Source: Mycobacterium sp. 852002-51971_SCH5477799-a
GTDB taxonomy: Bacteria > Actinomycetota > Actinomycetes > Mycobacteriales > Mycobacteriaceae
Assembly (NCBI RefSeq): GCF_001667145.1
Contig: NZ_LZIF01000118.1
Span: forward strand, 1 to 64,000
DNA: 64,000 bases
Direction of reading: 5' to 3'
How positions within the stretch are numbered: the stretch's first letter is position 1; every line of letters starts with the position of its first letter. Shown in pieces: positions 35,966 through 46,829 of the stretch. A model generated the notes under the pieces. That model did no database searches and was not told the origin of the DNA. It was given only the letters and a program-made list of their open reading frames with translations. The position numbers were made by a program, and so were the translations under genes.

Positions 35966-36011
35966 GTCACGCTGGCGTGACTCACGGCCACGGCGGTCAC
36001 TTTAGCGTGAC
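35966..36011. promoter_or_regulatory. Tandem GTCAC palindromes, 30 bases apart
   Basis: Two 16-base near-identical sites, GTCACGCTGGCGTGAC (35966-35981, perfect) and GTCACTTTAGCGTGAC (35996-36011, imperfect), start exactly 30 bases apart, about three helical turns. They lie 20 bases upstream of the Rv1476-like gene and 180 upstream of acn. They look like a paired operator for a dimeric regulator, identity unknown; GTCAC units are also seen in MtrA sites. Confidence 0.5.
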
Positions 36012-36096
36012 GCTCGGCCAAGGATTGGAGAGCTCGCGGGGGGTTTCAACGGGCGGCCACGGCGACAAGACTGGATCCACGAGTGCCGTCGTAATG

Positions 36097-36112
36097 CAGG
36101 ACAAGCGTACTG
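36097..36112. promoter_or_regulatory. AcnR operator in the acn promoter
   Basis: CAGGACAAGCGTACTG matches at every fixed position the CAGNACnnncGTACTG motif described for AcnR, the TetR repressor of aconitase in Corynebacterium. An AcnR-type gene lies directly after acn here, so a self-contained repression loop is likely. Confidence 0.65.
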
Positions 36113-36192
36113 TTAAAGTGGGCACGACAGTTTGGACGACCCGCCGGCGCCAGCCCGTCGCGGTGGGAGAACTAAAGACTCTGGGAGTTGAA

Positions 36193-39006
<2,814 letters not shown>

Positions 39007-39029
39007 CCCGACCCGATTTCACCTCACCC

Positions 39030-39611
39030 GTGCCTAAGGTCAGCGAGGACCATCTGGCGGCTCGCCGCCGCCAGATCCTCGACGGCGCCCGCCGTTGCTT
39101 TGCCGAATACGGCTACGACAAGGCCACGGTGCGCCGGTTGGAGAAGGCGATCGGGATGTCGCGCGGCGCGATCTTCCACCACTTCCGGGACAAGGACTCG
39201 CTGTTCTTCGCCCTCGCCCACGAGGACGCCGAGCGGATGGCCGATGTGGCTTCCCGCGCGGGACTCATTCAGGTGATGCGCGACATGCTGGCCGCGCCGG
39301 ACCAGTTCGATTGGCTGGCTACCAGATTGGAGATCGCCCGCAAGCTGCGCAACGATCCCGCATTCAGCCAGGGGTGGGCGGAGCGTTCCGCCGAGCTGGC
39401 GGCGGCAACCACCGATCGGCTGCGCCGGCAGACGGAGGCACACCGGGTGCGCGACGACGTGCCCGGCGACGTACTGCAGTGCTATCTGGAATTGGTGCTC
39501 GACGGCCTGGTGGCGAGATCGGCGGCCGGCGAGGACCCGCAGCGGTTATCCGCGGTCCTGGATCTGGTGGAGAACTCGGTGCGGCGCAACGATTCTGAGA
39601 AGCGGCCATAG
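39030..39611 (+). CDS. acnR: TetR-family repressor of aconitase (AcnR)
   Basis: A 193-residue TetR regulator. The N-terminal helix-turn-helix spans about residues 10-55 (RRRQILDGARRCFAEYGYDKATVRRLEKAIGMSRGAIFHHFRDKDSLFFALAHEDAERM), followed by an all-helical ligand and dimer domain. AcnR of Corynebacterium represses acn in response to citrate and metal; the M. tuberculosis counterpart is Rv1474c. It is co-transcribed with acn and a matching operator lies upstream of acn. GTG 39030 is the only sensible start. Confidence 0.92.
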   Translation: MPKVSEDHLAARRRQILDGARRCFAEYGYDKATVRRLEKAIGMSRGAIFHHFRDKDSLFFALAHEDAERMADVASRAGLIQVMRDMLAAPDQFDWLATRLEIARKLRNDPAFSQGWAERSAELAAATTDRLRRQTEAHRVRDDVPGDVLQCYLELVLDGLVARSAAGEDPQRLSAVLDLVENSVRRNDSEKRP

Positions 39612-39698
39612 CGTCACTGCGAACAAGGGGAGATGATTTCGCAGCTCGTCCAACAACTGGTCGCGTGTCCTGGCCGACCTTTGCGGCGTTCTCTTCAT
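39546..39698 (-). CDS. Possible small ORF downstream of the ABC-F gene (weak)
   Basis: A 50-codon frame starting KRTPQRSARTRDQLLDELRNHLPLFAVTLWPLL, basic then hydrophobic, overlapping the last 66 bases of acnR on the other strand. M. tuberculosis has a small gene (Rv1473A) between the ABC-F and acnR genes on this strand, but I cannot show they are related. It has no clear ribosome site. It may be chance. Confidence 0.2.
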   Translation of the reverse strand: MKRTPQRSARTRDQLLDELRNHLPLFAVTLWPLLRIVAPHRVLHQIQDRG

Positions 39699-39712
39699 GG
39701 CGTTCTCTTCAT
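39685..39712. repeat. 14-bp perfect tandem duplication
   Basis: GGCGTTCTCTTCAT occurs twice head to tail in the 190-base gap between acnR and the ABC-F gene. On the minus strand it duplicates ATGAAGAGAACGCC, giving two overlapping start codons (ATGA) in different frames. Confidence 0.8.
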
Positions 39713-39801
39713 GGCGCCTCCGACGCCTGACTCGATCGCAGGCACCCAGAGTAAAAAGCCGCCGACCACCGCGGGCCGATTCGCCCAATTCGCAGCCGAA
39801 C

Positions 39802-41439
39802 TCAGGCCAGCTCGATGAGATCCCGGTATTCGTCAGACCAGAAGTCTTCGGTGCCGTCGGGCAACAGCACGACGCGCTGCGGGTCGAGGGCCTCGGCGGC
39901 ACCGGGGTCGTGCGTCACCAGGACGACCGCGCCCCGATAACTGCGCAGCGCGTCGAGCACCTGCTCGCGCGAGGCCGGGTCGAGGTTGTTGGTCGGCTCG
40001 TCGAGCAACAGCACGTTGGCGGCCGACGCCACCAAACCGGCCAGCGCCAGCCGAGTCTTCTCACCGCCGGACAGGGTGCCCGCCGGCTGGTCGAGCTGGG
40101 CGCCGCTGAACATGAACGCGCCCAGCAGGCCGCGCAGATCCTGCTCACCCGAATCCGGTGCGGCGTGGCGGATGTTCTCCCACACGGTCGCATCGTTGTC
40201 GAGCGTGTCGTGTTCCTGGGCGAAGTAGCCGATCCGCAGTCCGTGCCCGGGCTCGAGTCCTCCGGTGTCGGGGGCCTCGGTGCCGCCCAAAATCCTCAGC
40301 AGGGTGGTCTTGCCGGCGCCGTTGAGGCCCAGCACCACCACCCGCGAGCCACGGTCGATCGCCAGGTCGACACCGGTGAACACTTCCAGCGACCCGTAGG
40401 ACTTGCTTAGCCCGGCGGCCACCAGCGGCGTGCGCCCGCAGGCGGCGGGGTCGGGGAACTTGATGCGGGCCACCTTGTCGGCCACCCGCTCGTCGTCGAG
40501 TGCCGCCATCATCCGGTCGGCGCGGCGCAACATGTTTTGCGCCGCAACGGCTTTGGTGGCTTTCGCGCCGAGCTTTGCGGCCTGTGAGCGCAGCGCGGTG
40601 GCCTTGCGTTCGGCGTTCGCGCGCTCCCGGCGCCGGCGCTGCTCGTCGGTGGCCCGCGCGTCGAGATACTTCTGCCACGTCATGTTGTAGACGTCGACCT
40701 CGCCGCGCACCGCGTCCAGGAACCACACCCGGTTGACGACGTCGGCGAGCAGTTCGACGTTGTGGCTGATGATCACCAGTCCGCCGGTGTGCGCGCGCAG
40801 GAAGTCCCGCAGCCAGCCGATTGAATCCGCATCCAGGTGGTTGGTCGGCTCGTCGAGCAGCAGCGTGGTCGACGAACCCGACGTTCCCGCGCCGCCTTCC
40901 GACGCGGCGAAAAGGATGCGCGCCAATTCCACCCGGCGCCGCTGCCCGCCGGACAGGGTGCGCAGCTGCTGCGTCAGCACCCGCTCCGGTAGGCCCAGAC
41001 TCGCGCAGATGCGGCTCGCTTCGCTTTCCGCGCCGTAGCCGCCCAGGGCGACGAAACGCTCCTCCAACTGCCCGTACCGGCGGATCGCGCGGTCGCGGGC
41101 GTCGTCGTCGGCGACCTCGGCCATCAACGCCTGCTGCTTTTCCAGATCGGTCAGCAACGCGTCGAGCCCGCGGGCCGACAAGACCCGGTCGCGGGCCAGC
41201 ACATCGAGATCGCCCTCTTTCGGATCCTGTGGTAGATAACCGATTTCGCCGGTGCGGTTGATCGCCCCGGCATAGGGTTCGGTCTCCCCCGCCAGGATGC
41301 GCAGGGTGGTGGTCTTACCGGCGCCGTTGCGGCCCACCAGCCCGATGCGGTCGCCGGGCTGCACGCGTAGGTCGGGACCGTCCGGTGAGAGCAGGATGCG
41401 CGCACCAGCGCGGACCTCGAGGTCCGTGGCCGTGATCAC
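39802..41439 (-). CDS. ABC-F family ATPase (Rv1473-like)
   Basis: A 545-residue protein with two ABC ATPase domains and no membrane part. Domain one has GRNGAGKTT and LSGGQRRRVELARILFA; the linker (about residues 240-320) is basic and helical (RATDEQRRRRERANAERKATALRSQAAKLGAKATKA); domain two has GLNGAGKTT and LSGGEKTRLALAGLV. ABC-F proteins bind the ribosome at the E site and modulate translation or protect against antibiotics; older annotation calls this one a macrolide transporter, which the lack of membrane segments does not support. It starts 26 bases after the echA12 stop. Confidence 0.94.
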   Translation of the reverse strand: MITATDLEVRAGARILLSPDGPDLRVQPGDRIGLVGRNGAGKTTTLRILAGETEPYAGAINRTGEIGYLPQDPKEGDLDVLARDRVLSARGLDALLTDLEKQQALMAEVADDDARDRAIRRYGQLEERFVALGGYGAESEASRICASLGLPERVLTQQLRTLSGGQRRRVELARILFAASEGGAGTSGSSTTLLLDEPTNHLDADSIGWLRDFLRAHTGGLVIISHNVELLADVVNRVWFLDAVRGEVDVYNMTWQKYLDARATDEQRRRRERANAERKATALRSQAAKLGAKATKAVAAQNMLRRADRMMAALDDERVADKVARIKFPDPAACGRTPLVAAGLSKSYGSLEVFTGVDLAIDRGSRVVVLGLNGAGKTTLLRILGGTEAPDTGGLEPGHGLRIGYFAQEHDTLDNDATVWENIRHAAPDSGEQDLRGLLGAFMFSGAQLDQPAGTLSGGEKTRLALAGLVASAANVLLLDEPTNNLDPASREQVLDALRSYRGAVVLVTHDPGAAEALDPQRVVLLPDGTEDFWSDEYRDLIELA

Positions 41440-41465
41440 GATCGCTCTCCTCGATGAAAAGACGC

Positions 41466-42275
41466 CTATTTGTCGTCGGTGAACACCGGTGGTCGTCGTT
41501 CTGCGCGCGCGGCAACCGCTTCTTCGAAGTTGGCGGTGAGCAGGCGGACGAAAAGCTGTCCCAAGCCTTCGGCTTGCATGTGCCCTTCCAGGCTACCGGC
41601 GTCCAGTCCACTCCACAGCGTGCGCTTGGTCAACTCGATGCCCGGCCGCGAGAAGGCCGATATCCGCGCGGCGATCGCGTAGCAGGTGTCCAGCAGTTGT
41701 TCCGCGGGCACCTGGCAGGACACCAGCCCGATGCGCTCGGCCTCCTCGGCGGTGACGTCACGACCGGTCAGCATGATCTCGAACGCGCGTGACGACCCGA
41801 TGGCACGCGGCAACAGGTAAGACAGGCCCAGTTCGCTGGCGGTCAGCCCGTTGTTGATGCCGGCGGCACGAAAGTACGCGCTGGTCGAGGCCACCCGAAT
41901 GTCGGCGGCCAGAGCCAGGCACAAGCCGCCGCCGATGGCGGGGCCGTTGACCGCGGCGATCACCGGTTGGTGCAACCGGCGCAGCGCCAGGATCACCTCG
42001 TCGAGGATCTCCATCGAGCGCAGCGCATAGGTGGGGCGGGTCAGCCCCTCCACGTGGGGCACCGAGCCGGCGGACTTGTGGTCGGCGCCGGAGGAAAAGC
42101 CGCGGCCCGCCCCGGTCAGCACGACCACCCGCACCGAATTGTCGTAGGTGACCTTTTCCAGGGCCTCTTTGAGGGGAAGCATGACGTCGAACGCCATCGA
42201 GTTCATCCGCTCGGGCCGATTCAGGGTTATCAGGGCGACGCCGGGTCGCGGGTGATCTACCAGTACCAAACTCAC
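41466..42275 (-). CDS. echA12: Enoyl-CoA hydratase/isomerase family protein
   Basis: A 269-residue crotonase-fold protein in the place of M. tuberculosis EchA12 (Rv1472). The oxyanion-hole segments are GRGFSSGADHKSAG and NGPAIGGGLCLALAADIRVAS. The usual catalytic glutamate pair is not obvious: after GGG..LALAADIR the next segment is FRAAGINNGLTASELGLSYLLPRAIG, with Glu in the second position only. It should act on acyl-CoAs, precise reaction uncertain. GTG 42275 follows a TAGGTT box by six bases, suggesting a leaderless start. Confidence 0.9.
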   Translation of the reverse strand: MSLVLVDHPRPGVALITLNRPERMNSMAFDVMLPLKEALEKVTYDNSVRVVVLTGAGRGFSSGADHKSAGSVPHVEGLTRPTYALRSMEILDEVILALRRLHQPVIAAVNGPAIGGGLCLALAADIRVASTSAYFRAAGINNGLTASELGLSYLLPRAIGSSRAFEIMLTGRDVTAEEAERIGLVSCQVPAEQLLDTCYAIAARISAFSRPGIELTKRTLWSGLDAGSLEGHMQAEGLGQLFVRLLTANFEEAVAARAERRPPVFTDDK

Positions 42276-42281
42276 CCATGC

Positions 42282-42287
42282 AACCTA
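42282..42287 (-). promoter_or_regulatory. -10 box of the echA12-like gene, leaderless
   Basis: TAGGTT on the minus strand ends six bases before GTG 42275, so transcription probably starts at the codon. Confidence 0.45.
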
Positions 42288-42357
42288 GCGCGTAGCTAGC
42301 CGTGATTTCGCCCCAGCGCGGTGTGGGCCTCGCCGGGGCTGCCGGGCCCCGGCGGCC

Positions 42358-42693
42358 CTAAACTTCCGAGACGTCGAACGCGCGGACTTGCTGGACCAGA
42401 TCCTCCAGGGCGGCTGGCGGCAGGGCTCCGGGCTGATTGAACAGCAGTTTGCCCTTCTTGAAGGCCATCAGCGTGGGGATGGACCGGATCTGGGCGGCCG
42501 CGGCCAGCTGCTGCTCGGCCTCGGTGTCGACTTTGGCGTGCACGATGTCGGGGTGTTTCTCCGATGACGCCGCAAAAGTTGGGCCGAACTGGCGGCAGGG
42601 ACCGCACCAGGACGCCCAGAAGTCGACGAGCACGATGTCGTTGCCCTCGATGGTTTCGTTGAACTTCTCCGCGGTGAGATCAAGTGTTGTCAC
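42358..42693 (-). CDS. trxB1: Thioredoxin
   Basis: A 111-residue thioredoxin with WCGPC (Cys30/Cys33) and the cis-proline loop SIPTLMAF. It matches M. tuberculosis TrxB1 (Rv1471), including KVDTEAEQQLAAAAQIRSIPTLMAF and FNQPGALPPAALEDLVQQ. The neighbouring truncated trxA and the ctpD P-type ATPase of M. tuberculosis are absent. GTG 42693 is used as start; no strong ribosome site is seen. It reduces protein disulphides in the cytoplasm. Confidence 0.94.
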   Translation of the reverse strand: MTTLDLTAEKFNETIEGNDIVLVDFWASWCGPCRQFGPTFAASSEKHPDIVHAKVDTEAEQQLAAAAQIRSIPTLMAFKKGKLLFNQPGALPPAALEDLVQQVRAFDVSEV

Positions 42694-42889
42694 ATTTGCC
42701 GTAACGCCCGGCGCCGACGCCGTGTTCCCCGATGCAGTAGGCGTTCGGAATACGGCTGTCGGCGTACGCGCAGCTACCGGCGCACGGCGCCCTACCCGGC
42801 CGTCGCTGGTTACGGTTGCGTACGTTTTCCGGCGTCGGACAGACTGAGCCTGAGGATCCGCCGTTTTCAGGATCAGTGAGGGAATCGCC

Positions 42890-44716
42890 TTGAGCCACTA
42901 CATCGCTAACGTTCGTGATCTCGAGTTCAACCTTTTCGAGGTCCTCGATGTCGGCGCCGTCCTCGGCACGGGCGGCTACAGCGACCTCGATACGGACACG
43001 GTCCGCACTATCTTGGCCGAAGCCGCGCGCCTCGCCGAAGGTCCGGTGGCCGAAACCTTCGCCTTCGCCGACCGCAATCCGCCGGTATTCGACCCGGCCG
43101 AGCACAAAATCACCGTCCCCGACGAGCTGGTCAAGACGGTGGCGGCGCTCAAGGAGGCCGGTTGGTGGCGGCTGGGTCTGGCCGAAGACATCGGCGGCAT
43201 GGCCGCCCCGCCGCCGCTGGCGTGGGCGGTCAACGAAATGCTCATTTGCGCCAACCCTTCGGCGAATTTCTTCAATCTGGGCCCGGTCATGTCTAACGCG
43301 TTGTACGTCGAGGGCACCGAGCAGCAGAGGCAATGGGCCGCTCATGGTGTGGAGCGGGGCTGGGCCGCCACCATGGTGCTCACCGAACCCGACGCGGGCT
43401 CCGACGTCGGCGCCGGCCGCGCCAAAGCCGTCGAACAAGCCGACGGCACATGGCACATCGAGGGGGTCAAGCGCTTCATCTCCGGCGGCGACGTGGGTGA
43501 CACCGCCGAGAACATCTTCCACCTGGTGCTGGCCCGCCCCGAGGGCGCCGGTCCGGGCACCAAGGGGCTGAGTCTGTTCTACGTGCCCAACTTCCTGTTC
43601 GATCCGGACACCTTCGAACTCGGCCCCCGCAACGGCGTTTACGTCACCGGCGTGGAACACAAGATGGGCATCAAGTCCTCCCCCACGTGCGAATTGACTT
43701 TCGGCGCAACGGATGTGCCCGCGGTCGGTTACCTCGTCGGCGACGTGCACCGGGGCATCGCGCAGATGTTCACCGTGATCGAGCACGCGCGCATGACGAT
43801 TGGCGTCAAGGCCACCGGCACCCTGTCCACGGGCTACCTGAACGCGCTGGCCTTCGCCAAGGAGCGCGTGCAGGGCGCGGACATGACGCAGATGTCCGAC
43901 AAGACCGCGCCGCGGGTCACGATCATTCACCATCCCGACGTGCGTCGCAGCCTGATGATCCAGAAGGCCTACGCCGAGGGCCTGCGGGCGCTCTACATGT
44001 ACGCCGCCGCCCATCAGGATGCCGTTGTGGCGCAACGGGTCTCGGGTGCCGATCCGGGGATGGCGCACCGGATCGACGACCTGTTACTTCCGATCGTCAA
44101 GGGGGTGAGCTCGGAGCGCGCCTACGAGGTGCTGACCGAGTCGCTGCAGACGCTGGGCGGTTCGGGCTTTTTGGCCGACTATCCGCTCGAGCAATACATC
44201 CGCGATTCCAAGATCGATTCGCTCTACGAGGGCACCACCGCCATCCAGGCGCTCGACTTCTTCTTCCGCAAGATCGTGCGCGACCGGGGTGAGGCCCTGC
44301 AGTTTTTGACGACTCAGATCACGGCGTCCATCGACAGCTGTGACGAGGCGCTCAAGCCGATCGCCCAGCTGGTGCAGACCGCGTACGACGACGTGACGGC
44401 GATGACGGGCACGTTGACCAGTTACCTGATGTCCGCGGCACAACAACCCGGCGAGATTTACAAGGTGGGCCTGGGATCGGTGCGTTACCTGCTCGCGGTC
44501 GGCGATCTGCTGATCGGCTGGCGACTGTTGGTGCAGGCCGACGTCGCCACCCGCGCGCTGGCGAACGGCGCTCAGCACGACGACGCGTTCTATCGGGGCA
44601 AGATCGCGACCGCGGGTTTCTTCGCCAGGAACATGCTGCCGCAGCTGACCTCGCTGCGCGGCGTCATCGAGGCCATCGACGACGAGATCATGAACCTGGC
44701 CGAAGAAGCGTTCTGA
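42890..44716 (+). CDS. fadE15: Acyl-CoA dehydrogenase, FadE15/FadE5 type
   Basis: A 608-residue member of the long acyl-CoA dehydrogenase class with an extra C-terminal domain, oxidising acyl-CoA to trans-2-enoyl-CoA with FAD. It shows MVLTEPDAGSDVG (FAD/substrate), TGTLSTGYLNALAFAKERVQG and SLYEGTTAIQALDF with the catalytic glutamate at 447, the position reported for the related FadE5. TTG 42890 is the start: GAGGGA lies seven bases upstream and the product begins SHYIANVRDLEFNLFEVLD like its homologues. It is divergent from the thioredoxin gene. Confidence 0.95.
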   Translation: MSHYIANVRDLEFNLFEVLDVGAVLGTGGYSDLDTDTVRTILAEAARLAEGPVAETFAFADRNPPVFDPAEHKITVPDELVKTVAALKEAGWWRLGLAEDIGGMAAPPPLAWAVNEMLICANPSANFFNLGPVMSNALYVEGTEQQRQWAAHGVERGWAATMVLTEPDAGSDVGAGRAKAVEQADGTWHIEGVKRFISGGDVGDTAENIFHLVLARPEGAGPGTKGLSLFYVPNFLFDPDTFELGPRNGVYVTGVEHKMGIKSSPTCELTFGATDVPAVGYLVGDVHRGIAQMFTVIEHARMTIGVKATGTLSTGYLNALAFAKERVQGADMTQMSDKTAPRVTIIHHPDVRRSLMIQKAYAEGLRALYMYAAAHQDAVVAQRVSGADPGMAHRIDDLLLPIVKGVSSERAYEVLTESLQTLGGSGFLADYPLEQYIRDSKIDSLYEGTTAIQALDFFFRKIVRDRGEALQFLTTQITASIDSCDEALKPIAQLVQTAYDDVTAMTGTLTSYLMSAAQQPGEIYKVGLGSVRYLLAVGDLLIGWRLLVQADVATRALANGAQHDDAFYRGKIATAGFFARNMLPQLTSLRGVIEAIDDEIMNLAEEAF

Positions 44717-44789
44717 GGGCCCACAGCTTAGGCACAGTTTAAACGGGTAACCATTACGTTGGCTTTAACCGACGAATGGAGAAACGTTG

Positions 44790-45578
44790 ATGTCTGCCAG
44801 CTGTCAAGCGCCCCGGCTCGCTCGCTTTGCCGTATTCGCGGTCGCGGGAGCCACCGCATTGTCCCTGTCCGCCTGCGGCTCTTCGAACAATTCCAGTTCC
44901 ACCTCCACCTCCACCTCCACGTCGACCTCCACCGTCACGTCGACGACGACGTCATCCACCCCCAATGCCGAAGCGCGCGTCAGCGGTCTGATCGCCTCGG
45001 TGGCGGGCAACTCCATTCAGGTCACCAAGGAAGACAACTCCACCGCGTCGGTCAACTTCACCTCGACCACCAAGGTCACCGAGGCCGTTCCGGCCGGGCT
45101 GCCCGACGTCACCCCGGGCAGCTGCCTCAGCGTGAAGCCGACGGAGGGGTCGGCGCCCGGCCAGGCGGTCACGGCCGCGTCGGTGAAGATCAGCGAGTCC
45201 GTCAACGGTGCGTGCCCGAAGCCGCCGCAGTCCGCGCCCGGCGGTTCCACCACCACGCCGCCGTCTCTCCCCCCGTCGAATGCGCCCACGAAGCCGGCCT
45301 GGGTCCGCGGCTCGGTGGCCTCGGTGTCCGGTAACACCATCAACCTGACCAACACCGATCCAAGCGGCAACACCACGCAAACGACCGTGACGGTCGATGA
45401 CAAGACCAAATACACCAAGCAGTCGTCCGCTAAAACCGACGCGATCACACCGGGCAAATGCCTGTCCGCGCGCGGAACTCAAGAGAACGGCGGCGCGCTG
45501 CAGGCGACGAGCATCAAGCTACGGCAGGCCGTGGACGGCAAGTGCGGCAAGCCCAAGCAGCCCGGCCACGGTGGCTGA
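44790..45578 (+). CDS. DUF5666-type lipoprotein with Ser/Thr-rich linker
   Basis: The 262-residue product has a lipoprotein signal peptide with lipobox LSAC-G near residue 30, then a Ser/Thr-only tract of about 25 residues (STSTSTS...), then two copies of a beta-rich unit: SGLIASVAGNSIQVTKEDNSTASVNFTSTTKVTEA...DVTPGSCLSV, and RGSVASVSGNTINLTNTDPSGNTTQTTVTVDDKTKYT...ITPGKCLSA. Each unit ends in a cysteine-bearing PG[SK]C motif. The pattern matches DUF5666 domains. It should sit on the outer face of the membrane; role unknown. ATG 44790 with GGAG eight bases upstream is preferred to TTG 44787. There is no counterpart here in M. tuberculosis. Confidence 0.85.
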   Translation: MSASCQAPRLARFAVFAVAGATALSLSACGSSNNSSSTSTSTSTSTSTVTSTTTSSTPNAEARVSGLIASVAGNSIQVTKEDNSTASVNFTSTTKVTEAVPAGLPDVTPGSCLSVKPTEGSAPGQAVTAASVKISESVNGACPKPPQSAPGGSTTTPPSLPPSNAPTKPAWVRGSVASVSGNTINLTNTDPSGNTTQTTVTVDDKTKYTKQSSAKTDAITPGKCLSARGTQENGGALQATSIKLRQAVDGKCGKPKQPGHGG

Positions 45579-45605
45579 ACCCGGCTGACTGAGATTGCCG
45601 TCACT

Positions 45606-45641
45606 CCCGCCGGACGCGGTGTGAAAACCGTGCCCGGCGGG
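45606..45641 (+). terminator. Strong hairpin between the two DUF5666 genes
   Basis: A 15-bp stem with two mismatches (45606-45620 with 45627-45641) closes a GTGAAA loop. No T-run follows, as is common for mycobacterial terminators. It may limit read-through into the second gene. Confidence 0.5.
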
Positions 45642-45686
45642 GGTAATTGCTGGGGGCGGCGAAATGCATGATCGGAGATGAGATCT

Positions 45687-46439
45687 GTGCCTGCCTTGTT
45701 GAAGACCCGGCGGACCCAGATCGCGCTCGGCGTAGTCATTGCCTTCATCGCTGTGTGGGTGGCCATGTGCGGCTCCTCGCACGACACGTCGAACACCAGC
45801 GCGCCGCCCGCCGTCACCGCGGTCCCGCCGAGTGCGGCTCCCAGCGCCGCACCGCCGCCGGCGCCCCCACCCCCACCACCTCCGGTTGCCAAGGACTACG
45901 TCGAGGGCATGGTGCAGTCGAATTCGGGTCAAACGGTCGCGCTTCGCACGCGGACCGGCTCCGCGACGGTGGACTACACGCCCCAGACCATTGTCATGGA
46001 CGTCACCCCGGCGAAGCTGGCGGATGTGACGCCGGGCAGCTGCGTGAATGTCAAAGCCACGCCGCAGAGCGCACCGCCCCCCGGGTCCATTACCGCGCAG
46101 ACGGTGACCATCACCGCCGGCGCGGACGGCAAGTGCCCGCCGCCGGTCGGCTTCTACGGCACGGTGTCCTCGGTGTCGGGCAACACAATCACGGTCAACG
46201 GCCTGGGCGCCGGCGGTCCGGGAGCCTCCACCAACGTGACCGTCGCCGACTCCACCTCATACCAGCGGCAGACCCCGTCGGACACCCAGGCGATCACGAA
46301 CGGCAAATGCATTGGGGCTCAAGGGATTCAGGATGGCGGCGTTTTACACGCCGCGATGATCAGTGTGGAGGCCTGCCCGCCGATGGGACGCCCACACCCG
46401 CACCTGCACCTACCTCACCTCCCTCACATCCACGTCTAG
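45687..46439 (+). CDS. Second DUF5666-type secreted protein, poly-Pro linker and His-rich tail
   Basis: A 250-residue protein related to the preceding lipoprotein. The N-terminal helix GVVIAFIAVWVAMCG ends in a possible lipobox (VAMC-G). A Pro/Ala tract (PPPAPPPPPPP) follows, then two domain copies: VEGMVQSNSGQTVALRTRTGSATVDY...DVTPGSCVNV and YGTVSSVSGNTITVNG...AITNGKCIGA. The C-terminus is rich in histidine (RPHPHLHLPHLPHIHV), suggesting metal binding. GTG 45687 is chosen because GGAG lies nine bases upstream; ATG 45678 is too close to it. Confidence 0.82.
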   Translation: MPALLKTRRTQIALGVVIAFIAVWVAMCGSSHDTSNTSAPPAVTAVPPSAAPSAAPPPAPPPPPPPVAKDYVEGMVQSNSGQTVALRTRTGSATVDYTPQTIVMDVTPAKLADVTPGSCVNVKATPQSAPPPGSITAQTVTITAGADGKCPPPVGFYGTVSSVSGNTITVNGLGAGGPGASTNVTVADSTSYQRQTPSDTQAITNGKCIGAQGIQDGGVLHAAMISVEACPPMGRPHPHLHLPHLPHIHV

Positions 46440-46481
46440 CGGCCTGAGACGAGGACAGCGCGTAGAGCGCGAAAGCCGGAC

Positions 46482-46829
46482 TCAGACGGTGAAGCCGAGG
46501 GCGCGCAGCTGCTCGCGGCCGTCCTCGGTGATCTTGTCCGGGCCCCACGGCGGGTTCCACACCCAGTTGATCCGCAGGTCGTCCACCAAGCCGGCCCCCA
46601 CCAGCGCGCTGCGTGACTGGTCTTCGATGACATCGGTCAGCGGGCAAGCCGCCGACGTCAGCGTCATATCGATCAGGGCGACGGTCCCGTCGTCACCCGC
46701 CTCGACGTTCAGCCCGTAGACGAGTCCCAGATCGACGACGTTGATGCCGAGTTCGGGGTCCACGACGTCACGCATCGCCTCCTCGAGGTCGGCGAGGAAT
46801 TCGTCATCCTGCGCGGTGGTGTCGTTCAT
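46482..46829 (-). CDS. sufT: SufT-type Fe-S assembly factor (MIP18 family)
   Basis: A 115-residue DUF59/MIP18 protein: EEAMRDVVDPELGINVVDLGLVYGL, MTLTSAACPLTDVI with the conserved cysteine, and NWVWNPPWGPDKITEDGREQL. SufT helps mature Fe-S proteins downstream of the SUF scaffold. ATG 46829 is used; it overlaps the sufU end by 26 bases. It is the last gene of the sufRBDCSUT operon. No gene lies between it and the convergent DUF5666 gene. Confidence 0.93.
   Translation of the reverse strand: MNDTTAQDDEFLADLEEAMRDVVDPELGINVVDLGLVYGLNVEAGDDGTVALIDMTLTSAACPLTDVIEDQSRSALVGAGLVDDLRINWVWNPPWGPDKITEDGREQLRALGFTV

Noticed and set aside
35977..36192. N-terminal extension of aconitase
   Set aside because: It would place the AcnR operator inside the coding region and lacks family similarity; GTG 36193 fits.
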